Positions 16,606 through 25,664 of a DNA stretch of 64,000 nucleotides are shown piece by piece. The stretch comes from AB-137-C09 sp964458185. GTDB taxonomy: Bacteria > Pseudomonadota > Zetaproteobacteria > Mariprofundales > Mariprofundaceae. Every line of letters begins with the position of its first letter. The stretch's first letter is position 1. Position numbers and translations under genes: made by a program. The stretch is from the NCBI GenBank assembly GCA_964458185.1, contig CAYWFG010000002.1:34484-98483 (forward strand). The letters run 5' to 3'. The notes under the pieces were generated by a model. It had not been told where the DNA came from and made no database searches. It worked only from the letters and a program-made list of their open reading frames with translations.

Positions 16606-18807
16606 ATGGCTACGTATCGCAAAAAAGGCAAAATATGTGACTGCACAATGGGTGCAATTTATTTGGCTTACGATGAGGCCAATGATCGGGATGTGGTACT
16701 CAAGCAATTAAGTTTCCCCCGCGATAACGACACCCGTTATTTACGCACTTTTGTTGCCACCATTGACGATGCTCGAAAATTAAATCACGAACATATTATG
16801 TCTATTTACGGCATTATTCATGAGGCCTTTGATGTAAAAATCGCTATGGAGCTGATGCGTTGTAAAACACTGCAACAAAAAATGGATGCTGGTGCAAACT
16901 TTTCTGTGAACGCAACGCTGAGTATTGGCATTCAATTAGTCGGTGCGTTGCAATATGCCCATGATGCTGGAATTTACCACGGTAGCATCAATGCAGGGCA
17001 TGTTTATTTACGGAAAGATGGTTTAGTGAAATTAAACAATTTTGGTTTTAATTATAATGTGGAAGGGGTGTTGATTGGTCCTGCAACCTCGCGTGCGCCA
17101 GAGCAATGGCGGGATGAACCATTGGCTCGTACATCTGATGTGTATGGCTTGGGTATTTTATTGTACCAGATGCTATCGGGTCGTTTTCCCTACCGTGCCA
17201 CCAGCAGCAAACAACTGCGTGATCGCGTCTTGAATTTACCACCGCTGCAATTGGATGCTTTAGCCCCTAATGTTCCTTTTGATTTGCATGAAGTCGTGAT
17301 GCAAGCGATTGATAAAGACCCCAGCAAACGATTTCAAACCATGATGGAGATGGACTCCGCTTTGCGAGCGGCAGCGCAAGACCCCAGTATTTCAAATAAA
17401 ACAGATGCTTTTTTGATTCATGAACTCAATAATCAAGCGTATGTTGCCAATGATATTGATTTTACGCGCAGCCATTGGCCGCTTCAAATTCTCAATGCTT
17501 GGCCAGCACGTCGGGTTGAGAATTTATCGCGAGATCGCATGATCGCCTACTTACTGGATAAAAAGCAACATTCCGAATCATTTTCTGGTGCTGCAATTAT
17601 TGATTTAAATACTATGTTGTTATGCTGGCGAGGGCATTTGATTGCTTGTATTGATTTAAATAATCACAGTTATGGCAATGCCGTATTAGAAGCACTGCCA
17701 GAACACATTGAAGAAATGGTGTTATTTACACCGATCAGCTTACATTTACGCCCTTTTGTTTTGTTACTTGCGACGATCTTGAGAAACCCTAAACCGTTGT
17801 ACGACACATTACATTCAGAAAGGTTCGTGTCTGCTGATTTTATCAGCAAGCTTGAACACGATACATTCACAGGTGTTTTGCGTGCTCAATTTGCTGGCTA
17901 TACTGCATGGATAGGCTTTGAATCGGGTCATTGCGTGTTTATGCTAAAGAATGATTATACGGCAGTACCCGTAGAGAAAAAAGCTATTCACTGTGATTTG
18001 GATGCCATCACTGAAGGTAAACCGTATAAGCTAGATGTGTATGCTACGCGCTTTACGCCATTACAGGTTAGTTTAAAACACACACTGATTGATACCAGCT
18101 TACATATATTTACACCGCCTGAAGCTACAAGCCTCACTGGCTTGTTAAAAATGAAGCCCCGCCAATTAAACCCTGCTTTTCTTTTGCCTTGGCGAGAAAA
18201 AAATCAACTACTGCATAAAGGTATTGATCAACGTCCAAGTATTTCGTTCGGTGCAAAAAAGATCAAAATTGAAACACTATTAACAATGGATGATAGCTAC
18301 CATTTTGCTTGTTGGTTTTTATTTGAGTTATACCCTTATTTATTAACCAAAGGTCATAAAGATGGGCTGAAATATATGGTTCCTTGGATGGCAGAAATAG
18401 CAGATGTACGCTTACATCAGACCTTAATGGGTAACAAAGGGAAGCGTTATACCTTTGATATTGTGACCTATGATGCCAAAGGTAAGGTATTGCACGTTCT
18501 TAAATATGGGAGCAATAATGCCAATGCACTCAAACAATTTGTCATCCAAACAACAGAGGTAAAAGAACACCTAACGGACAATGGTGGTTTAGGGAGTGCA
18601 ATCTATTGGTGTGATACAGCAGCGACAAAAGATCTCGTTGAACAATTAGAACTTTATACCAAGTTACAAAAGAAATCCATTCTTAGTCTTGGTGCTTTGG
18701 ATGTATTTACAGGGTTACGGTCATTTATTCGGCTTGGTGCCAGCCGTGGTTACCATTTGTTGTTAGTAGAAAAAAAAGACGGTGTATTTAATCTTGTAGA
18801 TTATTAA
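16606..18807 (+). CDS. Serine/threonine-kinase-like protein, probable pseudokinase, with large novel C-terminus
   Basis: A 733-residue protein from the ATG at 16606, which has GGAG seven bases upstream; an upstream in-frame ATG at 16582 lacks this. Residues 1-270 have a kinase fold outline: VVLKQL (Lys33), LNHEHIMSIYGI, YAHDAGIYHGSINAGHVYL, APEQW (164-168) and DVYGLGILLYQMLSG. The catalytic HRD is HGS (125-127), the loop Asn is His132, DFG is NFG (145-147), and the glycine loop is degenerate. Both catalytic Asp residues are therefore missing, implying a regulatory or scaffolding role. The remaining 460 residues are unrecognised and contain two similar segments (SGAAIIDL...CWRGHLIAC and TGVLRAQF...FESGHCVF). 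It is followed three bases later by the DUF255 gene. Confidence 0.8.
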   Translation: MATYRKKGKICDCTMGAIYLAYDEANDRDVVLKQLSFPRDNDTRYLRTFVATIDDARKLNHEHIMSIYGIIHEAFDVKIAMELMRCKTLQQKMDAGANFSVNATLSIGIQLVGALQYAHDAGIYHGSINAGHVYLRKDGLVKLNNFGFNYNVEGVLIGPATSRAPEQWRDEPLARTSDVYGLGILLYQMLSGRFPYRATSSKQLRDRVLNLPPLQLDALAPNVPFDLHEVVMQAIDKDPSKRFQTMMEMDSALRAAAQDPSISNKTDAFLIHELNNQAYVANDIDFTRSHWPLQILNAWPARRVENLSRDRMIAYLLDKKQHSESFSGAAIIDLNTMLLCWRGHLIACIDLNNHSYGNAVLEALPEHIEEMVLFTPISLHLRPFVLLLATILRNPKPLYDTLHSERFVSADFISKLEHDTFTGVLRAQFAGYTAWIGFESGHCVFMLKNDYTAVPVEKKAIHCDLDAITEGKPYKLDVYATRFTPLQVSLKHTLIDTSLHIFTPPEATSLTGLLKMKPRQLNPAFLLPWREKNQLLHKGIDQRPSISFGAKKIKIETLLTMDDSYHFACWFLFELYPYLLTKGHKDGLKYMVPWMAEIADVRLHQTLMGNKGKRYTFDIVTYDAKGKVLHVLKYGSNNANALKQFVIQTTEVKEHLTDNGGLGSAIYWCDTAATKDLVEQLELYTKLQKKSILSLGALDVFTGLRSFIRLGASRGYHLLLVEKKDGVFNLVDY

Positions 18808-18809
18808 CA

Positions 18810-20933
18810 ATGAAGATTATCATGATCTTAGCCACGATGACCTTCATCGGCTTGCAGGCTCATGCAGGGGAAGCAATGAAATACAGTAATGCATTGGTGC
18901 ATGAATCCAGTCCTTATTTACAACAACACGCGCATAATCCTGTAAACTGGCAACCATGGGGAGAAAATGCTTTTGCGATGGCACGAATGGCAGATAAACC
19001 TATATTTTTATCCATTGGTTATTCTACTTGTCATTGGTGTCATGTAATGGAACATGAATCGTTTGAAGATGAAGCTGTTGCAACAGCGATGAATGCGGCT
19101 TTTATTAGCATCAAAGTGGATCGTGAAGAACGCCCTGATATTGATCAAGTGTACATGCAAGTTGCCCAAATGATGACAGGCAGTGGTGGTTGGCCGTTAA
19201 ATGTTATTTTAACCCCTGATAAAAAACCTTTTTATGCCGCGACTTACCTACCTAAGCATAGTGGTCATGGTCGCATGGGAATTATTGAGCTTGCTAATCG
19301 TGTTCATACACTGTGGCAAGAAGACCGATCACGCTTGATTGCTTCTGCCGATAAAATCAGTCAATCGTTGCAAGATAATCAAAACAATGCCAAGGGCGAT
19401 ACTCAACAGGCATTAACCTCTGATTGGATCACACAAGCTTACCAAGAATTAAAAGCTTCATTCGACCCGCAATACGGTGGTTTTGGTACTGCGCCTAAAT
19501 TCCCTGCGCCCCATAAACTCATGCTATTGTTACGCTATGCGCACCAGTATCAAGATGAAGCCGCAATAAATATGGTGGAAACCACTTTAGATCAAATGCA
19601 CGCTGGGGGAATCTTTGATCAATTAGGTTATGGCTTCCACCGTTATGCGACTGATCGTGAATGGCTGGTGCCACATTTTGAAAAAATGTTGTACGATCAA
19701 GCATTATTAATGATGGCGTACAGCGAGGTATTTCAAACCACAGGGCATGAACGTCATGCCCAAGTCGTTGATGAAATCGCTCAGTATGTATTGCGCGACA
19801 TGCGCGCCCCTGATGGTGCTTTTTATACTGCTGAAGATGCAGATTCTGAAGGCGAGGAAGGTCGCTTTTACCTTTGGCGTGAAAGTGAATTGCAACAATT
19901 ATTATCCAAAGAGGATGCCGCACTGGCAGTGCGCTATTGGGGTATTCAACGTGTGGGCAACTTCCTTGATGAAGCACGAAAAAAAAGAACGGGGCAAAAT
20001 ATTTTACATATTGCGCAGCCCCTTACAACGGATGATGAAAAAACAGCCTTGCAGCATATTCAACAAACCCTGCTAACAGCACGAGAGCATCGCATCCGCC
20101 CTTTTCGTGATGAAAAAATCATGGCTGATTGGAATGGGCTGATGATTGCTGCCTTAGCAAAAGCCTCAGCGGCTCTGAATCGTCCTGACCTTTATGACGC
20201 AGCAACCGCAGCAGCAACCGCAGTGCTTACTCGGCTGCGAAACGATGATGGTTCTTTATCACATAGCCGTGCATCATCAACAGGGCAAAGAACGCCAGCG
20301 AATTTGGATGATTATGCTTTTTTAACATGGGGACTGCTTGAGTTGTACCGTGTAGATTTTGATGCCCAGTATTTAGCCGATGCAATCGCCTTAAACAAAC
20401 AGATGATGGCACAATTCTCTGATGCGAAGGGTGGGTTTTACCTAACAGGAAAAGATGCTGAAGCCCTACTGGTGCGACCGAAAGACACTTGGGATGGTGC
20501 AATACCTTCAGGCAATGCCGTGGCTGTTGCCAATTTGATACAGCTAGCACGACTCACGGGTGATTACACACTGGAAGACACCGCAGAAAAAGCTTTAAAA
20601 TCGTTTTCACCATTGATGGAGCAAGCGCCAACAGGACAGACTTTTATGCTGACCGCATTGTGGCAACACCTAAACGCTGGCTATGAGCTGGTTATTGCAG
20701 GCAATACCATTGAAAATAAAGAAGCCTTACAACCCTTGCAGCAAGGTTTTTTCCCTGACATGGTGATGCTGGTGCGTGATCAAACAACCATCAAGCTTGC
20801 ACCATTCATTGCAGGGCAAACACCCATAAACAATCGCTTAACCTTTTACCTATGCCATGATAAAGCATGCCGTCCACCTGTGAATGATGTGCAACTGGTG
20901 TTAAAGGCTATGGGTCATTCTGCTCGTCATTGA
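18810..20933 (+). CDS. YyaL/DUF255 thioredoxin-domain protein with apparent signal peptide
   Basis: A 707-residue homologue of YyaL/SPATA20. It has the family's opening NALVHESSPYLQQHAHNPV, a thioredoxin-like motif STCHWCHVMEHESF with CHWC at 74-77, then VDREERPDIDQVY, SGGWPLNV and a six-hairpin glycosidase-like C-terminal region (GGIFDQLGYGFHRY, FEKMLYDQA, ADWNGLMI). The enzymatic role of the family is uncertain. A short hydrophobic leader, MKIIMILATMTFIGLQAHA, precedes the family domain and looks like a Sec signal, which would place the protein in the periplasm. It begins three bases after the pseudokinase stop; its tail overlaps a convergent gene by 26 bases. Confidence 0.88.
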   Translation: MKIIMILATMTFIGLQAHAGEAMKYSNALVHESSPYLQQHAHNPVNWQPWGENAFAMARMADKPIFLSIGYSTCHWCHVMEHESFEDEAVATAMNAAFISIKVDREERPDIDQVYMQVAQMMTGSGGWPLNVILTPDKKPFYAATYLPKHSGHGRMGIIELANRVHTLWQEDRSRLIASADKISQSLQDNQNNAKGDTQQALTSDWITQAYQELKASFDPQYGGFGTAPKFPAPHKLMLLLRYAHQYQDEAAINMVETTLDQMHAGGIFDQLGYGFHRYATDREWLVPHFEKMLYDQALLMMAYSEVFQTTGHERHAQVVDEIAQYVLRDMRAPDGAFYTAEDADSEGEEGRFYLWRESELQQLLSKEDAALAVRYWGIQRVGNFLDEARKKRTGQNILHIAQPLTTDDEKTALQHIQQTLLTAREHRIRPFRDEKIMADWNGLMIAALAKASAALNRPDLYDAATAAATAVLTRLRNDDGSLSHSRASSTGQRTPANLDDYAFLTWGLLELYRVDFDAQYLADAIALNKQMMAQFSDAKGGFYLTGKDAEALLVRPKDTWDGAIPSGNAVAVANLIQLARLTGDYTLEDTAEKALKSFSPLMEQAPTGQTFMLTALWQHLNAGYELVIAGNTIENKEALQPLQQGFFPDMVMLVRDQTTIKLAPFIAGQTPINNRLTFYLCHDKACRPPVNDVQLVLKAMGHSARH

Positions 20934-21192
20934 TATCTCCTTTAGAACCATGAAGCCAATCTCGATGAGATTGGCAAAAGTAATAAAACAAAGCGATCAT
21001 GACGGCATAAATCAACAAGTTAAAAATAATAGGTTCAATCCACGGTGAAATAACAATCATCATGAATGCAGGCGTGGCAATAAAAAAACCATGATCAATT
21101 AGGTCAATGAGAAATGAGCCTATTGCAATCGTTATTCCTAACAAAAACCAAAACAATGCGTTTGACAGACATAAATTCAAAACATCTAACAT
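20908..21192 (-). CDS. Small membrane protein downstream of stomatin gene
   Basis: A 94-residue protein from the ATG at 21192, which has AAGGAG seven bases upstream. It has two or three membrane segments (LFWFLLGITIAIGSFLIDL and a second near ISPWIEPIIFNLLIYAVMI) and a hydrophilic tail HRDWLHGSKGDINDEQNDP. It follows the stomatin-like gene in the same direction, the place usually taken by an NfeD-family partner, but it lacks the NfeD C-terminal OB-fold and I do not recognise the family. Confidence 0.6.
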   Translation of the reverse strand: MLDVLNLCLSNALFWFLLGITIAIGSFLIDLIDHGFFIATPAFMMIVISPWIEPIIFNLLIYAVMIALFYYFCQSHRDWLHGSKGDINDEQNDP

Positions 21193-21241
21193 CAACCACT
21201 CCTTCGATGAAGCCATGCTCTAGGCAATCAAATATACATTT

Positions 21242-22123
21242 TTATTTTTTACCACCAAACAAGTCTTTGACTGCGCCCAATACATTTAACATTTCAACAG
21301 GAACAATAATCGTTTTTGCATTGTCTGAGCTGCCGAGTTTCCCCATCGCTGCTACTTGTTTTTTTAGTATATCATATTCAACGGCAGCTTGCCCACCTTG
21401 GCTGTTAATCGCCATAGCAACAATTTCTACTGCTCTTGCCTCCCCTTTGGCAATGGCAACGGCTGCTTGAGCTGAACGTTCAGCAGCAAACAAATCACCT
21501 TCAGCTTTCAATTCAATAGACTTTCTTGTGCCTTCAGCCTTAGCAATCGAAGCGCGCTTTTCACGCTCTGCATTCAATTGTTGTTGCATGGCAACTTTAG
21601 TAACTTCATCTACTTCTACATCAAGAATTTCAGTGCGGGTAACATCAACGCCCCAATCAGAGCAAGCCCGCCTTAAATGTTTGGCAATATCCATATTCAA
21701 TGATGCACGATGGGATTGAACTTCATCAAAATCAATGCTACCAATGGTTGCCCGCACAGCACCTGTTACCGCTGTTTCAACGGCAGGAGTAACATTTTTA
21801 ATACGGTATACCGATTTACTGGCATCAGTGATTTTAAAAAAGATAGTGACGGATAAGGTAAGTGGAACATTGTCTTTGGTGATCACTTCATGATCTTTTT
21901 CAGGAAGCGCGCGTTCTAATACACTGATTTTATGGGCAACATTTTCTAAACCCGGAATCACATAGTTAACACCCGCTTTTAGTGTGCGGTGGTATTTTCC
22001 AAATCGTTCAACTACATAGTTTTCACTTTGGGGAACCATTTGAATACTGCGCCAAACCAAAAAACCAACCCCTATTAAAACAATAGGAATGATGATTAAT
22101 AAATTAATCGTTGTTGCAGTCAT
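21242..22123 (-). CDS. Stomatin/prohibitin-family (SPFH, slipin-type) membrane protein
   Basis: A 293-residue protein. An N-terminal membrane anchor (about 7-25) is followed by QSENYVVERFGKYHRTLKAG and the SPFH domain with LPEKDHEVITKDN and VRATIGSIDFDEVQSHRASL. An Ala/Glu-rich coiled coil (KVAMQQQLNAEREKRA, then GEARAVEIVA) and a C-terminal hydrophobic stretch follow. These proteins form large rings that organise membrane microdomains or regulate proteases. Length and motifs match QmcA/slipin members. The next gene on the strand is a small membrane protein that may be its partner. Confidence 0.9.
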   Translation of the reverse strand: MTATTINLLIIIPIVLIGVGFLVWRSIQMVPQSENYVVERFGKYHRTLKAGVNYVIPGLENVAHKISVLERALPEKDHEVITKDNVPLTLSVTIFFKITDASKSVYRIKNVTPAVETAVTGAVRATIGSIDFDEVQSHRASLNMDIAKHLRRACSDWGVDVTRTEILDVEVDEVTKVAMQQQLNAEREKRASIAKAEGTRKSIELKAEGDLFAAERSAQAAVAIAKGEARAVEIVAMAINSQGGQAAVEYDILKKQVAAMGKLGSSDNAKTIIVPVEMLNVLGAVKDLFGGKK

Positions 22124-22209
22124 GATTGCCCCCTTTGAGTAAACGTATACTTTATATCAGCCGCCATAAACTAGCTAGCATACCAATGCAGGACAAGCAT
22201 ACACGCTAT

Positions 22210-23079
22210 TTATTGCAATAGCGCTATCATTCGTTGACCCAGCAGTGTTGGGTTTCGCTCGATGTATACCCCGGCCTCTGCTAAGGCAGAGAATTTGCTT
22301 TCTGCCGTGCCTTTGTTGCCTGCGATAATTGCACCCGCATGCCCCATTCTTTTGCCTTTCGGTGCGGTTGCGCCTGCAATAAAAGCCACCACAGGCTTGT
22401 GGATAGACTGGGCAATAACACTGGCAGCATGCTCTTCATCGCTACCGCCGATCTCACCAATCATGACAATGCCATCGGTAGCATGATCCGCTTCAAACAA
22501 ATGCAATAGTTCAATAAACCCCATGCCATGCAAAGGATCACCACCGATACCAATACAGGTACTTTGCCCCAAGCCACAAGCGGTAAGTTGTGCCACGGCT
22601 TCGTAGGTGAGCGTACCCGAGCGAGAAATAACGCCAATGCGTCCCGCTTTGTGAATATGCGCGGGCATAATGCCAACTTTACTGGCATCAGGGGTGATAA
22701 TACCAGGGCAATTAGGGCCAATAAGCAGACTATCGCTGTTTGCCAAACATTGTTTGACGCGCACCATATCTTGAATCGGAATCCCTTCGGTGATGCAAAC
22801 AATCAATCGAATGCCAGCAGTCGCAGCTTCCATGATCGCATCGGCAGCAAAGGCAGCAGGTACATAAATCACGCTCGCTTCTGCGCCTACTTCGGTCACG
22901 GCATCGGCGACAGTGTTAAAAACAGGGCGATCTAAATGGATATTACCACCTTTGCTTGGGGTAACACCACCAACAAAGCATGTGCCATAATCAATCATCT
23001 GTTGAGAATGAAACGTCCCTTGCCGACCTGTAAAACCTTGGCAAATAACCCGCGTGTGTTGGTCTAACAAAATACTCAT
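22210..23079 (-). CDS. sucD: Succinyl-CoA synthetase alpha subunit
   Basis: A 289-residue TCA-cycle enzyme subunit that binds CoA and carries the phosphohistidine. It has GFTGRQGTFHS, GGVTPSKGG, IGPNCPGIITP and the active-site KRMGHAGAI with His247. With SucC it interconverts succinyl-CoA and succinate with ATP/GTP formation. Its start overlaps sucC by four bases. Confidence 0.96.
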   Translation of the reverse strand: MSILLDQHTRVICQGFTGRQGTFHSQQMIDYGTCFVGGVTPSKGGNIHLDRPVFNTVADAVTEVGAEASVIYVPAAFAADAIMEAATAGIRLIVCITEGIPIQDMVRVKQCLANSDSLLIGPNCPGIITPDASKVGIMPAHIHKAGRIGVISRSGTLTYEAVAQLTACGLGQSTCIGIGGDPLHGMGFIELLHLFEADHATDGIVMIGEIGGSDEEHAASVIAQSIHKPVVAFIAGATAPKGKRMGHAGAIIAGNKGTAESKFSALAEAGVYIERNPTLLGQRMIALLQ

Positions 23080-24263
23080 GAGACTACCCCTTGCGATGTA
23101 ACCGCTTGCACAATCGCAACAGCAGCTTGATCTAAATCATCTGCCCACAGCACATCAATACCTGCATCGCGGATCATTTGTTGCCCTTGTTGTTCATGCG
23201 TGCCGACCAGACGCAGTACGATGGGAACACGATCATCACTACCCGCTTCGGCTATGGCATCCAACAAACCTTGGGCAATAATGTCACAGCGCACAATGCC
23301 ACCAAATATATTGACCAAAATACCTTTGACCTGTGCATCCGCAAACAATAAAGCAAACGCTTTGCACACGGCATCTGCGGTGACACCGCCGCCAACATCT
23401 AAAAAGTTTGCAGGTTCTGCACCTTTTAAATGAATCATGTCCATGGTTGCCATGGCAAGTCCTGCACCATTGACCATGCAACCAATGCTGCCATCAAGGG
23501 CAATATAGTTAAGCCCATAACTTCCGGCGAGGGTTTCACGGGGGTCTTCTTCGCCGAGATCACGAAAACGGGTAATGCGCGGTTGACGGTACAGCGCGTT
23601 ATCATCGACCGACAATTTTGCATCCAATGCCACAACCTGATCGTCAGCAGTGACGACCAAGGGATTCAACTCCAACAAGCTGGCATCATAACGAATAAAC
23701 ACATCATACAATTGCCCTGCTAAATGACAGAATTGCTTGAATACATCACCCGTCAAACCAAGAAAGAACGCCATCCGACGCAAAACATGCGGCGCAGCAC
23801 CAATGGCAGGATGCAACGGCAGCGTTAAAATTTTTTCAGGCGTTTCTGCTGCAACGGCTTCAATATCCATACCGCCTGCCGCACTGACGACAAAGGCAGC
23901 ACTCGCATTGTCACGATCCTGCAATAACGCAAGGTAGAATTCTTGCTGAATAGGCAAGCCTTCTTCAATGTAAAGATGCTGAACGATGCGTCCTTTCACA
24001 CCCGTTTGGTGGGTAATCAAAGGTTTACCCAAAAGCGACACAACAGCATCACGAACGGCATCCACACTGGTGCAAACGCGCACCCCACCTGCTTTGCCGC
24101 GACCGCCTGCATGAATTTGTGCCTTCACCACATGCACATGCCCGCCCAACTTTTTTAGTATCTTAGGAATATCATCATACAATGATTGAACTAGCACCCC
24201 TTTAGGGATGGCAATGCCTGCCTCAGCCAGTAGTATTTTTGCTTGGTATTCATGAATATTCAA
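23076..24263 (-). CDS. sucC: Succinyl-CoA synthetase beta subunit
   Basis: A 395-residue ATP-grasp subunit. I place the start at TTG (24263). It gives the family N-terminus MNIHEYQAK, has GGAGG seven bases upstream and overlaps the sdhE stop in TTGA; an ATG six codons upstream would add an atypical leader. Later motifs include VKAQIHAGGRGKAGGV, ELNPLVV, GSIGCMVNGAGLAMATMD and NFLDVGGG. It is co-operonic with sucD and sdhE. Confidence 0.95.
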   Translation of the reverse strand: MNIHEYQAKILLAEAGIAIPKGVLVQSLYDDIPKILKKLGGHVHVVKAQIHAGGRGKAGGVRVCTSVDAVRDAVVSLLGKPLITHQTGVKGRIVQHLYIEEGLPIQQEFYLALLQDRDNASAAFVVSAAGGMDIEAVAAETPEKILTLPLHPAIGAAPHVLRRMAFFLGLTGDVFKQFCHLAGQLYDVFIRYDASLLELNPLVVTADDQVVALDAKLSVDDNALYRQPRITRFRDLGEEDPRETLAGSYGLNYIALDGSIGCMVNGAGLAMATMDMIHLKGAEPANFLDVGGGVTADAVCKAFALLFADAQVKGILVNIFGGIVRCDIIAQGLLDAIAEAGSDDRVPIVLRLVGTHEQQGQQMIRDAGIDVLWADDLDQAAVAIVQAVTSQGVVS

Positions 24264-24523
24264 CGGGGAGCCTCCAACCATGGGCGCAATGCGGGGGGTA
24301 TATTTTCAGAATGGTGCATGATCGCCTCCAGCGCAGGCGATTCAAGGCTTAATAAACGCTCAATCTCTGCTTGCAATGCAGGTCGCGTGATTAAGGCATC
24401 CATTACAGGTTCCAGCCATGTTTCTAGTTCCAAACTACCAAGCCGTGCTGCACGGTAGCGCAAGCGGCGAAGTACAAGGGTATCTGATTCAGCCAATTTT
24501 TTGCAACCAACCTGCCGTTGCAA
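24260..24523 (-). CDS. sdhE: FAD assembly factor SdhE (DUF339/Sdh5)
   Basis: A small helical protein of 87 residues from the ATG at 24523, or 78 from a TTG at 24496 that barely overlaps the upstream stop. LRRLRYRAARLGSLELE corresponds to the SdhE R-Y-R-x-R-R-G-x-x-E-x-D segment. The functional Gly and Glu are kept, while the Arg before Gly is Leu. SdhE helps covalent flavinylation of SdhA, and sdhCDAB lies at 37.3-40.6 kb. Being tied to sucCD instead of sdh is unusual but pathway-consistent. Confidence 0.72.
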   Translation of the reverse strand: MQRQVGCKKLAESDTLVLRRLRYRAARLGSLELETWLEPVMDALITRPALQAEIERLLSLESPALEAIMHHSENIPPALRPWLEAPR

Positions 24524-25439
24524 CTTTAACCTTGGGCATACGTTTATGAACCCGCTGGCGGATTTTTTGTTCTAGGTTATGCAGTGCGGGTAGCGGTGTT
24601 AATAAAGGCACGCGGTTTTGCTGCCAGCATTCACGGTACATCTGGGTAAGAAATTGTGGTGCAATGGCATGGATGTTTTCCAGTTCACTTACAGGCAGTT
24701 CCATCAGTTCTATATCACTCATGGCAATGGCATTAACAACGTGAGAACCCGCCGTTAACGCTGCAACCTGCCCACACACACCGCGTTCACCCAAATGCCC
24801 CAATGAATTGCGTTGACCGTGATCCAAAACAAACACATCGACTTGACCACGGAGAATAAAATAAACACCACTAGCCTTGCTATTTTGGCTGATAAACTCA
24901 TACCCCATCGGGTGCTGATACCAACGCATCAGGGCAGCAACACGGGCAAAAGTTTTTTCTTCCATGGCTGAAAAAAGAGGGTGTGTGCGAAGCATGCCAT
25001 TGGCTTTTTCGTTATTGTTTAAAACAGGAACACTGGGCGGATGAGTGGGGTGATTGATCCCATGTTTATCGCATAATTCTAAAATAGAAGGAGGGATTTG
25101 CACATTATCGTGATCCAATGCTAAAAACTGTTGCAGCACAGCAGCAGCTTGTGAAGGGTCGCTTTTGCCCACATAACGTTCAATGGTCAACAAATAATAA
25201 CGGGTCATATCATCGGTTAAACCCGCTTTTTGATACGCCTGCGCAGCACGCAGCGGAAGATCAAGATCTTTGACTAGATAGGTTGCCATCGCACCATAAA
25301 TCACGCCCATTTCAACAAAACGATCATTCCGTTCAGCAAGACGCGCTCGCTGCCGAAAGGTCACTAACGCACTTTTTTCATCCTTGTTTTGTTGCAACGA
25401 ATGAATCAGTTGTTCTTCTAATTGTTGTGCTGTTGCCAT
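24489..25439 (-). CDS. TPR-like/cyclic-nucleotide-binding-domain protein, degenerate pocket
   Basis: A 316-residue soluble protein. Residues 1-120 are helical and TPR-like (AERNDRFVEMGVIYGAMATY, LPLRAAQAYQKAGL). Residues about 155-275 form a Crp-type cNMP domain (FISQNSKASGVYFILRGQVDVFV). The phosphate cassette is GQVAALTAGSHVVNAIA, lacking the usual GE and Arg, so cyclic nucleotide binding is doubtful. No HTH or output domain is present. It heads the sdhE-sucCD cluster, overlapping sdhE. Function unknown. Confidence 0.7.
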   Translation of the reverse strand: MATAQQLEEQLIHSLQQNKDEKSALVTFRQRARLAERNDRFVEMGVIYGAMATYLVKDLDLPLRAAQAYQKAGLTDDMTRYYLLTIERYVGKSDPSQAAAVLQQFLALDHDNVQIPPSILELCDKHGINHPTHPPSVPVLNNNEKANGMLRTHPLFSAMEEKTFARVAALMRWYQHPMGYEFISQNSKASGVYFILRGQVDVFVLDHGQRNSLGHLGERGVCGQVAALTAGSHVVNAIAMSDIELMELPVSELENIHAIAPQFLTQMYRECWQQNRVPLLTPLPALHNLEQKIRQRVHKRMPKVKVATAGWLQKIG

Positions 25440-25664
25440 ACACTATTCCTTCATTTCTATTTCGTGATGATTGATCGGGGATGATAGCAAAGTATGTGAA
25501 AAATACGACCGTTAGAGAATCCGTATACACTCTTTTTCTGTTAGTTTGCATAGCGCAGTAATATTTTTAGCTATATCCTTTCTTGCACAACATCACTTAG
25601 CTGGCATTATGTTCGCTCAATCATGCAACGGCTGCTTTGCGGCTGTGATTTAAGAGGAGGCTCT

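Noticed and set aside
16606..17430. Active serine/threonine kinase
   Set aside because: Both catalytic aspartates (HRD and DFG) are replaced, so an active kinase call is not supported.
14239..18807. CBASS-like antiphage operon
   Set aside because: There is no CD-NTase or other cyclic-oligonucleotide synthase and no Cap2/Cap3-like gene; the cNMP domains are of the CRP type as in housekeeping NTE-like enzymes.
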